Positions 39,189-49,592 of a DNA stretch of 64,000 nt are shown here, piece by piece (the stretch's first letter is position 1; the number at the start of each line of letters is the position of its first letter). The notes beneath the pieces are model-generated. The model was not told the origin of the DNA. It made no database searches and saw nothing but the letters and a program-made list of their open reading frames with translations. A program made the translations under genes and the position numbers. Source of the DNA: a bacterium (lineage in GTDB: Bacteria; SZUA-79; Acidulodesulfobacterales; Acidulodesulfobacteraceae); assembly GCA_021822485.1 (NCBI GenBank), contig JAKAQP010000004.1:1-64000 (forward strand), given 5' to 3'.

Positions 39189-42125
39189 TCAGTTTACTTC
39201 CGCTACGGCATTTCCTCCAGAATTCTTAAGTCCGCACAGCCTGTTGTATATTTTGGAAATCAGCTCTTCCGGAGTTTCCCCGTCTTTCGGAAACGAAGCG
39301 ACTATAAAAGAAGCAGTTAATTTTTTTAAATTCAGTTCTTCTTCTTTGTAAAAAGGATAATCCCTTACGACAGAACAGAACCTGTTTGCAACTAATGTAG
39401 CGGCATCTTTTAAGGTATTATTTAATATTACGGCAAATTCATCATAGCCGAATCTTACTACTACGTCTGAACCTCTAAGCATTTTCTTCAACATTTCTGA
39501 TATTTTTTTAAGCGCTATGTCGGAATGAAAATTTCCTACTAAATCACAGTATTCTTTAAAATTATCTATATCTAAAAATACCACGCTGAAAGCTATATTA
39601 TATCTTTTGGCCCTGTTAATTTCCTGCGCCAATCTTATATTAAAATAATTATGGTCTAAAAGACCGGTAATTTCATCGAGTAAACCGGCTTTTTGGGGAT
39701 AAATAAGCTCCAATTCCCTTATAGAGCGGCTTAATTCTTCGGCGGAAAAAGATTTTTTGCCTATTATTCTTTCAATATTGCCGGAAAGTTTAAGCCTTTC
39801 TTCTACCGTCAAATCCTTGGACGTTATAATGAATATAGGTATTTGAGCAGATATAGGATGTTTTTTTATGTTTTCGGCTACTTCGAATCCGTCTATGTCC
39901 GGCATTACCAAATCTAGCAGTATCAAATCCGGTTTAAGTTCTATAGCCATTTTAAGACCTTCTTCGCCGTTGTATGCATGGACGAGATTAAAACCTTCAT
40001 CCGCCAAAATTTTTCCTATCATTTTATGAACTATCGGGTCATCATCGACAAGCAGAATATTAACCTGTCTTTTTTTTCTTTTAGACGTAAGAGTAAACTG
40101 CGAAAGAGTATGAATAAGCGTTTCTTTTTCTATAGGTTTTATAAGATAATCCGTAGCGCCTAGCGCAAATCCCAAGTCTTTATTGTCTATTATACTTGTT
40201 ATAATTACTGGTATGTTTTTGGTGTCTTTGTCGGTTTTTAATTCGTTTAAAACGTCCCATCCGTCATTTTTCGGCAGCATAATATCTAATAGAATAGCGA
40301 AAGGTTTTAAACTTTTCGCCTTTTCGACGGCTTCTATGCCGTCGTATGCGTGGGCAACCGAATATCCCGAGTTTACCAAGTTTATAGTTAAAATTTCAGA
40401 AGTAGGGCGGTCGTCTTCTGCAACCAGCACTAAAGGTTTATTTCTTTTAGCGTTATTGTTCCTGAAAAAAGTTTTTGCATCTACCGTTATTAAAGTTTTT
40501 TCGGTTTCTTTGACGCTCATTGCAGCAGCTTTTTCGGCTTCGAGAGGATTTGGCAGGATAAAAGTAAAATCGGTTAAACCGTTTTTGACCGATTCAAAGT
40601 TTATATGCCCTCCGTGCAGTTCTATTATTTTTTTCGTCAAAGCAAGTCCGAGACCCGTTCCTTCATACTGCCGAGAGTAATTATTATCCGCCTGAGTAAA
40701 TTCTTCGAATATTTTATTTTTAAAATTATCGTCTATGCCTATTCCGCTGTTTATAACGTCTATCTGTATGTATTCAAACAATTTATCGCGAGATGTTTCC
40801 GGTTTAATATTTACGGCGGGAGAAATATTTTTGCACACTACTTTAACTTCGGTATTTTCAAAAGAAAATTTTATGGCGTTGCTTAAAAGATTATATATCA
40901 CCTGTTTAAATTTAATTCTGTCGGAATACAGTTCGTAATCTTGGGAACATTCGTAATCGACGGTTATCGTAAGATTCTTTTTTCCGGCAAGCGATTTTAA
41001 AACGACGATAGCTTCGTCTATAGCTTCCTTAATAGAAAAAACTGAGTATTCAAGAGTAAACATTCCGGCTTCTATTTTCGATATGTCGAGAATATTGTTT
41101 ATAAGCTGAAGCAGATGTTTTCCCGAAACTAATATATTATTGGTATATTTTTTATGTTTGTCGCTCAGGTCGAAAGAATCTTTCAGGAGGTCTGAATAGC
41201 CTATTATAGCGTTAAGAGGCGTCCTGAGTTCATGAGACATATTTGCGATAAATTTAGATTTTAATTCGTTTGCCCTTCTGAGTTCCCTGTTGCTTTCTTC
41301 CAACTGTTTCGTTCTTTCGATAACCTTATTTTCAAGATTTTCGTTCAGCTCTTTCAGCCTTTTTTCCTGCAATTTTATGTCCGTAATATCTTTAGAAATG
41401 CCTATAGTTCCTATTATATCTCCATTCTTATCCATAATGCGTGATATCGTAAGGGATATATTAACCGTATTTCCGTCCTTTTTTCTAAGCAGCGTTTCGT
41501 AATTTGCTACGAATTTATCTTTTTTAAGCTTTTCTAAAATATCGTCTCTTTCTTCCGGATTTATATAAAATTCGGATGCGCGCTTTCCTATAACTTCTTT
41601 CTGGGAATAACCTAGCATATTTTCGCCGCCCTTATTAAATTCGGTAATTATGCCGCGGCGGTCGGTGACCATAATCATATCGAAAGAATCGTCTAATATA
41701 TTTTGAAAGTATGCCTTCTGCTCTCTTAACTGCTTAATAATGCTTTCTTTATCGATATAATTTTTGTGCCTGTCGTAAAGCAGGTCATAAATAAGTTTGG
41801 AACTGACGGAATTAATAATCTCTATTCCGTGGTCGTGAAGCAACGCAAGCTCGGCAAGTTCTAATTCAGGTTCTCCGGTCAGATTAAATATTATATTATA
41901 ATTTATATTAGCGTCGTTAACTTCCTTAATCGTTTTAAAGCATTTTATTCCGGATTCTTTTGCATAAACGGCGCCTTCTTTATCTAAATTTCTGGCGGTT
42001 AATGCGGCTATCTCGACGTTTTTATCGTCTCGAAGCATTTCAATTATAGTTTTGGCGGCTTTGCCGCCGCCGTATATCAGGATTTTTGCCATGACACCGT
42101 TCATAAAATTATTCAGTTTCTTCAA
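39189..42125 (-). CDS. Hybrid histidine kinase: Rossmann-like domain, PAS, HisKA, HATPase, REC, REC, GGDEF-like
   Basis: ILIYGGGKAAKTIIEML; PAS LGYSQKEVIGKRASEF; NMSHELRTPLNAIIGYS; GTGLGLALTKKIIE; two REC (AILLDIMLPKNDGWDV, LILLDLVMPDIDGFEV); RFGYDEFAVIL. Confidence 0.93.
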   Translation of the reverse strand: MKKLNNFMNGVMAKILIYGGGKAAKTIIEMLRDDKNVEIAALTARNLDKEGAVYAKESGIKCFKTIKEVNDANINYNIIFNLTGEPELELAELALLHDHGIEIINSVSSKLIYDLLYDRHKNYIDKESIIKQLREQKAYFQNILDDSFDMIMVTDRRGIITEFNKGGENMLGYSQKEVIGKRASEFYINPEERDDILEKLKKDKFVANYETLLRKKDGNTVNISLTISRIMDKNGDIIGTIGISKDITDIKLQEKRLKELNENLENKVIERTKQLEESNRELRRANELKSKFIANMSHELRTPLNAIIGYSDLLKDSFDLSDKHKKYTNNILVSGKHLLQLINNILDISKIEAGMFTLEYSVFSIKEAIDEAIVVLKSLAGKKNLTITVDYECSQDYELYSDRIKFKQVIYNLLSNAIKFSFENTEVKVVCKNISPAVNIKPETSRDKLFEYIQIDVINSGIGIDDNFKNKIFEEFTQADNNYSRQYEGTGLGLALTKKIIELHGGHINFESVKNGLTDFTFILPNPLEAEKAAAMSVKETEKTLITVDAKTFFRNNNAKRNKPLVLVAEDDRPTSEILTINLVNSGYSVAHAYDGIEAVEKAKSLKPFAILLDIMLPKNDGWDVLNELKTDKDTKNIPVIITSIIDNKDLGFALGATDYLIKPIEKETLIHTLSQFTLTSKRKKRQVNILLVDDDPIVHKMIGKILADEGFNLVHAYNGEEGLKMAIELKPDLILLDLVMPDIDGFEVAENIKKHPISAQIPIFIITSKDLTVEERLKLSGNIERIIGKKSFSAEELSRSIRELELIYPQKAGLLDEITGLLDHNYFNIRLAQEINRAKRYNIAFSVVFLDIDNFKEYCDLVGNFHSDIALKKISEMLKKMLRGSDVVVRFGYDEFAVILNNTLKDAATLVANRFCSVVRDYPFYKEEELNLKKLTASFIVASFPKDGETPEELISKIYNRLCGLKNSGGNAVAEVN

Positions 42126-42208
42126 GCTAAACTTATTTCTCCTTGATAGTTAAGTAATAAATATCTATTTATACGTTATACGCAACGATAATAAATTATA
42201 AATTTGAA

Positions 42209-42613
42209 TTATAAAGACTGGCTGTTAAGCAGAAGGCTTATTTTGTCTCTGAGCAGTTCGTTTCTTATAGGCTTATCGACGTAATCGGTAGCTCCGTCTT
42301 CAAAACTTTTTTTTACGGTTTCTTTATCGTTAAGAGCGCTTATCATTAAAATGGGAACCTTGTCGTAAACTTTTCTGATAGTCCTGAGAACTTCGAGTCC
42401 GTTTATTTTCGGAAGCATTATATCGATAATAATAAGGTCGAAAATATTTCCTTCGGTAATTTTATCCAATGCGTCCCTGCCGTTTTCTGCTATAGTTACG
42501 CCGGCGTCAAAAGACGATTGTATAATAATTCTCACAAGTTCCGAATGCATCCTGTTGTCTTCTACCAGAAGAATATTTTTTTTGGGAATAATTCTGTTCG
42601 CTAAATTTATCAT
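42209..42613 (-). CDS. Response regulator receiver protein
   Basis: NILLVEDNRMHSELV...DLIIIDIMLPKINGLEVL...DYVDKPI. Confidence 0.95.
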   Translation of the reverse strand: MINLANRIIPKKNILLVEDNRMHSELVRIIIQSSFDAGVTIAENGRDALDKITEGNIFDLIIIDIMLPKINGLEVLRTIRKVYDKVPILMISALNDKETVKKSFEDGATDYVDKPIRNELLRDKISLLLNSQSL

Positions 42614-42685
42614 AGCATTATCCTTAATAAATAACAGCCGTTGGATTAATTTTGATATATTATGTAATACCGTTTTTTAATATTA

Positions 42686-43048
42686 TTACTTATTCTTTCT
42701 TTTTTCAAGTTCTTCCTGCTTAGTTTTGCAGGCAATGCATAGAGTAGCTTCCGGCCTGTATTCCAATCTTTTTTCGGAAATTTCTCCGCCGCATTCGTCG
42801 CATATTCCGTAAGTTCCGTTTTCTATTCTGGACAGCGCTTCCTGTATTTTAGGAATCAGTTTCCTTTCTCTGTCGCGTATCCTGAGTTCGAAGTTTCTAT
42901 CGGATTCTAATGTTGCCCTGTCGTTAGGGTCGGGGAAATTATCGTCTTCTTTCGTCATAGTATCAACAGTTTTCATAGCATCGTCAAGCAGAGACTCTAA
43001 TTTTTTGTTTAAAATATTTTTAAAATGTAAAAGCTTTTCTTCCGTCAC
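42686..43048 (-). CDS. DksA/TraR-type C4 zinc-finger protein
   Basis: DRATLESDRNFELRIRDRERKLIPKIQEALSRIENGTYGICDECGGEISEKRLEYRPEATLCIACK. Confidence 0.93.
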   Translation of the reverse strand: MTEEKLLHFKNILNKKLESLLDDAMKTVDTMTKEDDNFPDPNDRATLESDRNFELRIRDRERKLIPKIQEALSRIENGTYGICDECGGEISEKRLEYRPEATLCIACKTKQEELEKRKNK

Positions 43049-43151
43049 GGAAATTATACCCCCGCCTTTTTATAATATAATTTTATAATATAATTTGTTG
43101 TTTAGTTATAAAAATTATAACATAATTTTAATTTTTAAAAAATATCTATAT

Positions 43152-44198
43152 TTAGCTATATTTTTTTATTAGCGTATAATTATTGGTTCTCTGCGCAGGA
43201 ATAAAACCGGCGTCCTTAACCAGCCGAACCATTAATTTTTCATCGACTGTTCTGTTTGCCGTTCCCGCCGCTTTTACTACGTTTTCTTCAAGCATTGTGG
43301 AACCCATATCGTTAGCTCCGAAACTTAACGCGATCTGCCCCATTTTCGCCCCCTGCGTTACCCATGATGCCTGAATATTATCGAAATTGTCTAAAACTAT
43401 TCTTGAAACCGCAAGTACTTTAAGATAATAATGACCGAAAACACCCCTTGGATTAAGCGACGTATTTTTGCTTTGAAAACTCCAAGGAACAAAAGCCTTA
43501 AAACCGCCGGTTTTATCCTGAAGGTTCCTTAGTTTTAAAAGATGCTCCACTATATCTTCGTCGGTTTCTATAGTTCCGAACATCATGGTGGCGGAAGAAT
43601 TTAAACCCGCATTGTGAACTTCTTCCATGACTTTAAGCCACTGCCCGCTGTCTATTTTATTCGGACTTATTTTTTTTCTTACCCTGTCGACTAATATTTC
43701 TGCTCCTCCGCCAGGGACGGAATCCAAGCCTGCTTCTTTCAAAAGATTTACGGTTTCTCTGATAGTCATATCGTTTAAATGGGCGATAAAAGTAATCTCC
43801 GGCGGAGAAAACGCATGTATATGTATATCGAAATTTTCTTTAATATCGTTTAACAGATTAATATAGTATTCTATAGTTATATCGGGATTTAATCCTCCCT
43901 GAAGAAGAATTTGGGTGCCGGAAAGCTCTTTTGTTTCCCTGATTTTATCGAAAATTTGCTCTTTAGTCAGCACGTAAGCATCGTCGTCCCGTATTCCGTA
44001 TTTTTTGTAAAAAGCGCAAAATTTACATTCCGAGGTGCAGACATTGGTATAGTTAATATTTCTGTCTATAATAAACGTAACTATATCGTCCGGATGTTTT
44101 TCCTTTCTTATGCCGTCGGCTATTTTTCCAAGTTCGATAATGTTATCATTTTTAAATAGCGCCAAAGCATCTTTTTTGCCTATTCTATTTTTATCCAT
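43152..44198 (-). CDS. mqnC: Cyclic dehypoxanthinyl futalosine synthase (MqnC)
   Basis: CTSECKFCAFYK, HIHAFSPPEI, VPGGGAEILVDRVRKKISPNK, MMFGTIET, WSFQSKNT typical of MqnC. Confidence 0.9.
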   Translation of the reverse strand: MDKNRIGKKDALALFKNDNIIELGKIADGIRKEKHPDDIVTFIIDRNINYTNVCTSECKFCAFYKKYGIRDDDAYVLTKEQIFDKIRETKELSGTQILLQGGLNPDITIEYYINLLNDIKENFDIHIHAFSPPEITFIAHLNDMTIRETVNLLKEAGLDSVPGGGAEILVDRVRKKISPNKIDSGQWLKVMEEVHNAGLNSSATMMFGTIETDEDIVEHLLKLRNLQDKTGGFKAFVPWSFQSKNTSLNPRGVFGHYYLKVLAVSRIVLDNFDNIQASWVTQGAKMGQIALSFGANDMGSTMLEENVVKAAGTANRTVDEKLMVRLVKDAGFIPAQRTNNYTLIKKYS

Positions 44199-44245
44199 AT
44201 TTTTTTATTCTATTTTTATTTATATTTCGTTTGCGGTTTATTTAT

Positions 44246-45568
44246 TTAATTCAGCAGTCCGGCCATTTCGCCAATGCTTTCCTCGAAAGAATATTTTTCG
44301 TCGGGGGTCTGTTTTATAAAGTTTTCTATCTTAGCTATATGGTCTATAGCAAAATCTATCGCTTCGCTGGAACCTTTGGAATAAGCGCCGATGTTTATAA
44401 GGTCTTCGTTTATCCTGTATTCCGAAACCACTTTTAAAACCTCCCGTGCGGCCAGCAGATGCTCTTTTGAAACTATGTCCGGCATAACGCGGGATAAACT
44501 GTTTAAAACGTCTATCGCCGGAAATATTCCTTTTTCCGCCGTCTTTCTCGAAAGAACTATATGACCGTCGAGTATAGACCTTACCGTGTCGGAAATAGGT
44601 TCGTTCATATCGTCGCCTTCTACTAAAACCGTGTAAATTCCGGTGATGCTTCCTGCGTCGGAATTAGCCGCCCTTTCTAAAAGTTTAGGCAAAACGCTGA
44701 AAACGGACGGCGTATAGCCTCTTACCGTCGGAGGTTCTCCAGCCGACAGCCCTATTTCCCTCGAAGCCATCGCAAACCTTGTAATGGAATCCATAAGAAA
44801 AAGTACGTTAAGCCCTTTGTCCCTAAAATATTCCGCAAGAGCGGTGGCCGCAAAAGCTCCCCTCATTCTGACCAAAGGTGATTTATCCGACGTAGCTACT
44901 ATAACTGCCGATTTTTTTAAACCTTCTTCGCCTAAGTTTTTTTCTATAAATTCTTTAACTTCACGGCCTCTTTCGCCGATAAGCGCTATAATGTTTACGT
45001 CCGATTTTGAATATTTAGTAAACATGCCGAGAAGAGTGCTTTTGCCGACCCCCGAACCTGCAAATATACCTATCCTCTGCCCTTTGCCTATCGTCAAAAA
45101 AGAATTTACCGCTCTTACTCCTACGTCCATAACTTCGTTAATTATTTTTCTGGATAAAGGAGATGGAGGCTCGTTGACTATCTTTGCGTAACCGCCGCAT
45201 TGAATTTTTCCTTTGTCGTCCAAAGGATTGCCGAACGGATCCACGACTCTTCCAAGCAGTTCTTCGCCTGCGGGAAATTTTTCTTCTTCTTCTAAAAGAA
45301 TAACTTCGCTTTCTAAACTTATGCCTCCTATATCGCCGTAAGGCATAAGAACGGCCCTGTCGTCTTTAAAACCGATAACCTCTGCGGTGATACCTTCAGG
45401 CGATACGTCGTTTTTACCTTTAATGCGGCAGATTTTTCCTATGGAAAGATCCGGATGTTTAGCTTCAAGGACGAGTCCGACGGCTTTAACTATTTTCCCC
45501 TTTATAAGCATAGGATTGGAGTCTTGCAGCAAGCCGGCGTATTCTTCTAAATTTATAAGTCTTCCCAT
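44246..45568 (-). CDS. fliI: Flagellum-specific ATP synthase FliI
   Basis: GIFAGSGVGKSTLLGM, ALIGERGREVKEFIE, FLMDSITRFAMASREIGLSAGEPPTVRGYTPSVF. Confidence 0.95.
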   Translation of the reverse strand: MGRLINLEEYAGLLQDSNPMLIKGKIVKAVGLVLEAKHPDLSIGKICRIKGKNDVSPEGITAEVIGFKDDRAVLMPYGDIGGISLESEVILLEEEEKFPAGEELLGRVVDPFGNPLDDKGKIQCGGYAKIVNEPPSPLSRKIINEVMDVGVRAVNSFLTIGKGQRIGIFAGSGVGKSTLLGMFTKYSKSDVNIIALIGERGREVKEFIEKNLGEEGLKKSAVIVATSDKSPLVRMRGAFAATALAEYFRDKGLNVLFLMDSITRFAMASREIGLSAGEPPTVRGYTPSVFSVLPKLLERAANSDAGSITGIYTVLVEGDDMNEPISDTVRSILDGHIVLSRKTAEKGIFPAIDVLNSLSRVMPDIVSKEHLLAAREVLKVVSEYRINEDLINIGAYSKGSSEAIDFAIDHIAKIENFIKQTPDEKYSFEESIGEMAGLLN

Positions 45569-45625
45569 AATATAAAATAAACGATATAATAAAATTTATA
45601 CGATAATAATCCTGCTTAAAATTAA

Positions 45626-46537
45626 TCAAGAGTATTCTTTGTAATAAGCAAGAACTGTTTTTACGTAATTTTCCGTTTCTTCAAAAGGCGGTATTCCGTT
45701 ATATTTCTCGACGTTGCCTATACCTGCGTTATAAGCGGCAAGAGCAAGTTCGGTATCGCCTCCGTAACGGTCTAAAAGCTGTTTAAGGTAAAGCGTTCCG
45801 CCTAAAACGTTGCCTTCGGGATCGTAAGGATCGACACCCAGTTCTTCCGCAGTTTTAGGCATTAACTGCATAAGTCCGACGGCGCCTTTATTGGAAACGG
45901 CATAGGGATTAAAATCGGATTCTGTTTTCATTACGGCTTTTATTAAACCGTACGGAATGCCGTAAATTTCGGAAGCTTTTTTTGCAAGACCGTCGGCGGT
46001 AACATAGTCTCCGGTAAACACGGCGGCGTCCGAATCGGAATCGTTAGCGGATGCACCGTTTGATTCTAAAGCGTTAAGTTTCAGCCCTTCGACACCGGCG
46101 CCTCCGTATTTTGAAGCCAATCCGTATGCCTGAAATAAATTGCCGGTAGCGGACATAGAAGCGACGGAAGAACCTAATTCTTTTATTCCGTCCCTTGCTA
46201 TCAATGACGGATGCTCTTTAAAATAATCGACTATCATTTTTGCTATTCCTATGCCTTTACCGTAGCTGTTGTTGTTAGCTACAGCTTCGTAAAAAAGAGA
46301 ATTGTAAATTTTATAGCCGGTACCTTTATCTATAAAAGAGCCCTTTTCCACTTCCTTAGACATAGAATCAAAAATCATATTTAAAAAAAGGCTTTCGAAT
46401 TTAACGGCTACGGTTTTTATTTCGCTAAGTTCTTCCGGAGTGATATTATCTTTACTCTTATTTTTAACGGACGTTTCTTGTGAAATTTTCGGTTCCGAAG
46501 AAAAGGGAATATTGAGATTATTATTTAATTTTTCCAT
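45626..46537 (-). CDS. flgJ: FlgJ-like rod-binding domain fused to SLT lytic transglycosylase
   Basis: N-term KFESLFLNMIFDSMSKEV...NSLFYEAVANN; C-term KTESDFNPYAVSNKGAVGLMQLMPKTAEELG...ALAAYNAG. Confidence 0.87.
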   Translation of the reverse strand: MEKLNNNLNIPFSSEPKISQETSVKNKSKDNITPEELSEIKTVAVKFESLFLNMIFDSMSKEVEKGSFIDKGTGYKIYNSLFYEAVANNNSYGKGIGIAKMIVDYFKEHPSLIARDGIKELGSSVASMSATGNLFQAYGLASKYGGAGVEGLKLNALESNGASANDSDSDAAVFTGDYVTADGLAKKASEIYGIPYGLIKAVMKTESDFNPYAVSNKGAVGLMQLMPKTAEELGVDPYDPEGNVLGGTLYLKQLLDRYGGDTELALAAYNAGIGNVEKYNGIPPFEETENYVKTVLAYYKEYS

Positions 46538-46806
46538 TGTCGTTTGAAATATGCGGCATTAACGCAATTTAAATTTAATAAAAATTTTAATTTTTATATT
46601 ATATCATAACAGGAATGTTAATAAAAGATTAACCTGCGGATATAAAATTATCGTTTATTATTGAATGTTTATTATCGAAATTAATTTATTAAGATTTATT
46701 AAGATATTTAAAAAAAATATTTTTTGTATTATAATATAGAAAATTTTTCTATTTTGATTTATATTTATTTTAATACAAATTAATCTTTTTCTAAATACAA
46801 ACAACA

Positions 46807-47589
46807 ATGGATATAGCATCTATTATCGGCTTTATATTGGGCATCGGCGGAATAATATTCGGAAATATCCTTCAGGGTTCAACTGTAATGCAGCTGATTG
46901 ATCCCATAGGTTTCATAATAGTCATAGTAGGAACGACTGGAGCCACTATCGCCGGAAACAGGATGGAAAATCTTAAAAAAGCGCTAACATCCGCAAAAGG
47001 AGTTATTTTATCAAAAAAAATCGATTATGAAACTACTATTTCCGACCTTTTGAATTATGCCACTAAAGCAAGAAAAAACGGCGTTCTTGCATTAGAATCG
47101 GAAATAGAAGCGTCATCCGACCCTTTTATAAAAAAAGCGCTCCAGTTAGTCGTGGACGGCATAGACCCTCAGGTAGTCATGGATATTATGGAAACGGAGT
47201 TATCCAACATAGAAGAATTCGGCGACGAAAGCGTTAAAATATTCGAACAGGCGGGCGGCTATTCACCGACTCTCGGCATCATAGGAGCAGTCTTAGGGCT
47301 TATACACGTTATGCAGCATCTGAACCAGCCTAACAGGCTAGGCGCCGGTATAGCGGTAGCATTTACGGCCACGCTTTACGGTCTTGCCTTTGCAAACACA
47401 ATACTTTTTCCTATATCCAGCAAACTAAAGATGAATCTTAAAGTGGAAGTTTTAAGATACGAGCTTATCCTGATGGGCATAAGAAGCATTCAAAACGGCG
47501 AAAATCCAAGGCTTATAGAAGAAAAGCTCAAGTCTTTTTTAAACGCCGAGCAGAAAAAAGTTTACGAAGCGAAAAACGGAGAAAAATAA
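46807..47589 (+). CDS. motA: Flagellar motor stator protein MotA
   Basis: GFIIVIVGTTGATIAGNR, GGYSPTLGIIGAVLGLIHVM, LYGLAFANTILFPISSKL. Confidence 0.93.
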   Translation: MDIASIIGFILGIGGIIFGNILQGSTVMQLIDPIGFIIVIVGTTGATIAGNRMENLKKALTSAKGVILSKKIDYETTISDLLNYATKARKNGVLALESEIEASSDPFIKKALQLVVDGIDPQVVMDIMETELSNIEEFGDESVKIFEQAGGYSPTLGIIGAVLGLIHVMQHLNQPNRLGAGIAVAFTATLYGLAFANTILFPISSKLKMNLKVEVLRYELILMGIRSIQNGENPRLIEEKLKSFLNAEQKKVYEAKNGEK

Positions 47590-47591
47590 AA

Positions 47592-48386
47592 ATGGTCAGA
47601 AAAAAGAAAAAATGTCAGGAACATTCCAATTCAGAAAGATGGATGATCAGTTACGGAGATTTTCTTACTACTCTTCTTTCTTTTTTTATAGTAATGTTCG
47701 CAATTTCGAAAGTAAACAACGTGAGGTTGAAAGAACTTGCAATTTCAATACAGCAGGCATTCGGAGCCAATAAGTTTATAACGGTTTCGCGTTCAAGGCC
47801 GAATATAGCTTCTACCCCAAAGTTAGTAGTGCCTAAGGTTTCGCCTTCCAAATTTAAGGTATCGAAATCCAATAAAAAACTCATTAAAGAAGAGCGGCAG
47901 GAATCGGCGGTATTTACTGGAATAGAATCAAAGATAAAATCTTTTGCCGCCGGAAACGCATTGTATAAATCTTCGCTAAGAGTTTATAGATCTACCAGGG
48001 GACTTGTTATATCTCTTAAAGGTTCAAGCTTTTTTAATTCCGGCAGCGCAAGAATAATAACGAAATATCATCCGTTATTAAAATATATAGCTTCCAAACT
48101 TTTAAAAATAAACAACAATATTTCAATTGAAGGATATACGGATTCTACACCTATTAGAACCTTAAAATATCCAAACAACTGGATGCTTTCAACCGCAAGG
48201 GCGGTCAACGTCCTCAGTTTTTTTATAAAAAGCGTTAATTTTCCCCCGCCTAGGCTGTCTGCTTCCGGATACGGCAAATATAAACCTGTAGCCAGCAATT
48301 CTACCGCCGCCGGACGCGCCCTTAACAGACGCGTCAATATAGTAGTTCTATCCGATTTTTTAAACAACGAACTTCCGAGGTCGTAA
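47592..48386 (+). CDS. motB: Flagellar motor protein MotB (OmpA domain)
   Basis: RWMISYGDFLTTLLSFFIVMFAIS; OmpA-like ISIEGYTDSTPI...NWMLSTARAVNVLSFF...GRALNRRVNIVVL. Confidence 0.93.
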   Translation: MVRKKKKCQEHSNSERWMISYGDFLTTLLSFFIVMFAISKVNNVRLKELAISIQQAFGANKFITVSRSRPNIASTPKLVVPKVSPSKFKVSKSNKKLIKEERQESAVFTGIESKIKSFAAGNALYKSSLRVYRSTRGLVISLKGSSFFNSGSARIITKYHPLLKYIASKLLKINNNISIEGYTDSTPIRTLKYPNNWMLSTARAVNVLSFFIKSVNFPPPRLSASGYGKYKPVASNSTAAGRALNRRVNIVVLSDFLNNELPRS

Positions 48387-48469
48387 GGAAATTACACTTT
48401 GAAGAAAGACGTTACAAGAAAGCGTCGGATGGCGTCGCAGTCATTGCGAGCGTTAGCTAAGAAATAGAA

Positions 48470-48552
48470 AAATGTGAGAGATTTTATTTTCCGCATACGA
48501 AACGGTCAAATAACTTAAAAGTTATTTGCAGAAAATTAATCAGACACCTTTT
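48470..48552. repeat. MITE/REP-like inverted-repeat element (copy 2)
   Basis: GATTTTATTTTCCGCATACG...GTTATTTGCAGAAAATTAATCAGACACCTTTT; same plan as copies at 18281 and 54418. Confidence 0.75.
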
Positions 48553-48554
48553 CT

Positions 48555-49556
48555 CTATAGATGCTCCGTCGTATTCTGTTTAGCTATCTGCCGTCTCTGC
48601 TGTTCAAAGGTGAATTTAATTATTTCATCTCTGTCCGATTCGTTTATTGCGGTGAATTTGCATGCAAAAGAAATCTTAGCTTTATTTGAACTTTCGTCGA
48701 GTGGATATTCGGAAACGTTAACGACTTGTGCCAGAGCTTTTACTACGAATTGAGGAATGGAAGGAAACAGCATAGTAATCTTTAATATGTCGCCGCGTTT
48801 TAATTTCAAATCCTCTTTATTTTTCTCTTTATTTTGAGCAGTATTGTTTTTATCTGTTTCTTCCTCTGTTTCTTCTGTCCACATAATTCCGGAACCGCTT
48901 ATGGATACCCTTTTTTCTTTAACGTCCGAAAAAATAGACGCTTCAGGATTTAATATGGACAAAATAACATCCAATTTACTGTTTATGGCTATCAAAAGAT
49001 TTTCTAATTTAGGATTTATAGGGGTATCTTCGTCCTTTTCGCCATGCGTTCCGTATACTTTCGGCGAAGCTACGCCGTAAATTCCATAGACCGACGTAGT
49101 AAAAGAAGGTCTGGAAATATACGACTCTTTAGTTTCAAGGAATTCGTCCATAGAAATTCTTTGATAAATAAACTGGATAACGGCAATTACCCTGACAAAC
49201 TCCCTTCCTTCCCTTTCTTCTATATGCCGGCCGGAAACATTTGCCTGAAGAAAAATACCGCCCGTATTTCTAATAATTTTCTCTGCCGCAATTTTATATT
49301 TATATGTCTTAGAAAATCCATAGCTTATTATATTTATATCGGCCGCCTTTTTTATAAGTTCTATATATTTTTCCGTATCGCAATCGTTTAATTCGAATTC
49401 TACGACTTTTTTATCTTCAAAGCAGGCGTATAAAACGATGCTTAAAAGATTTTTATCTGTTTTAGTAATATATCCTTTAAATTTCTTTTTCGGAGTTTCT
49501 AAAACTATCTCCTGATTTTCATAAAAAAAATTATCGTAATCTTCCGCGCTATTCAT
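48555..49556 (-). CDS. PilZ-like domain protein (degenerate motif)
   Basis: EREGREFVRV...VSISGSGIMW...LKRGDILKITMLFPSIPQFVVKALAQVVNV; PilZ-like C-terminal fold pattern. Confidence 0.6.
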   Translation of the reverse strand: MNSAEDYDNFFYENQEIVLETPKKKFKGYITKTDKNLLSIVLYACFEDKKVVEFELNDCDTEKYIELIKKAADINIISYGFSKTYKYKIAAEKIIRNTGGIFLQANVSGRHIEEREGREFVRVIAVIQFIYQRISMDEFLETKESYISRPSFTTSVYGIYGVASPKVYGTHGEKDEDTPINPKLENLLIAINSKLDVILSILNPEASIFSDVKEKRVSISGSGIMWTEETEEETDKNNTAQNKEKNKEDLKLKRGDILKITMLFPSIPQFVVKALAQVVNVSEYPLDESSNKAKISFACKFTAINESDRDEIIKFTFEQQRRQIAKQNTTEHL

Positions 49557-49592
49557 TTATCGTCCGTCCGTTTTTATTTAATTTAATAGTTT

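Noticed and set aside
40183-40680. 165-aa + strand ORF opposite the hybrid kinase
   Set aside because: Antisense to strongly conserved HATPase/REC coding sequence; shadow ORF.
45626-46537. Second T4SS VirB1 transglycosylase
   Set aside because: N-terminal FlgJ rod-binding signature and flagellar neighbours make it a flagellar protein.
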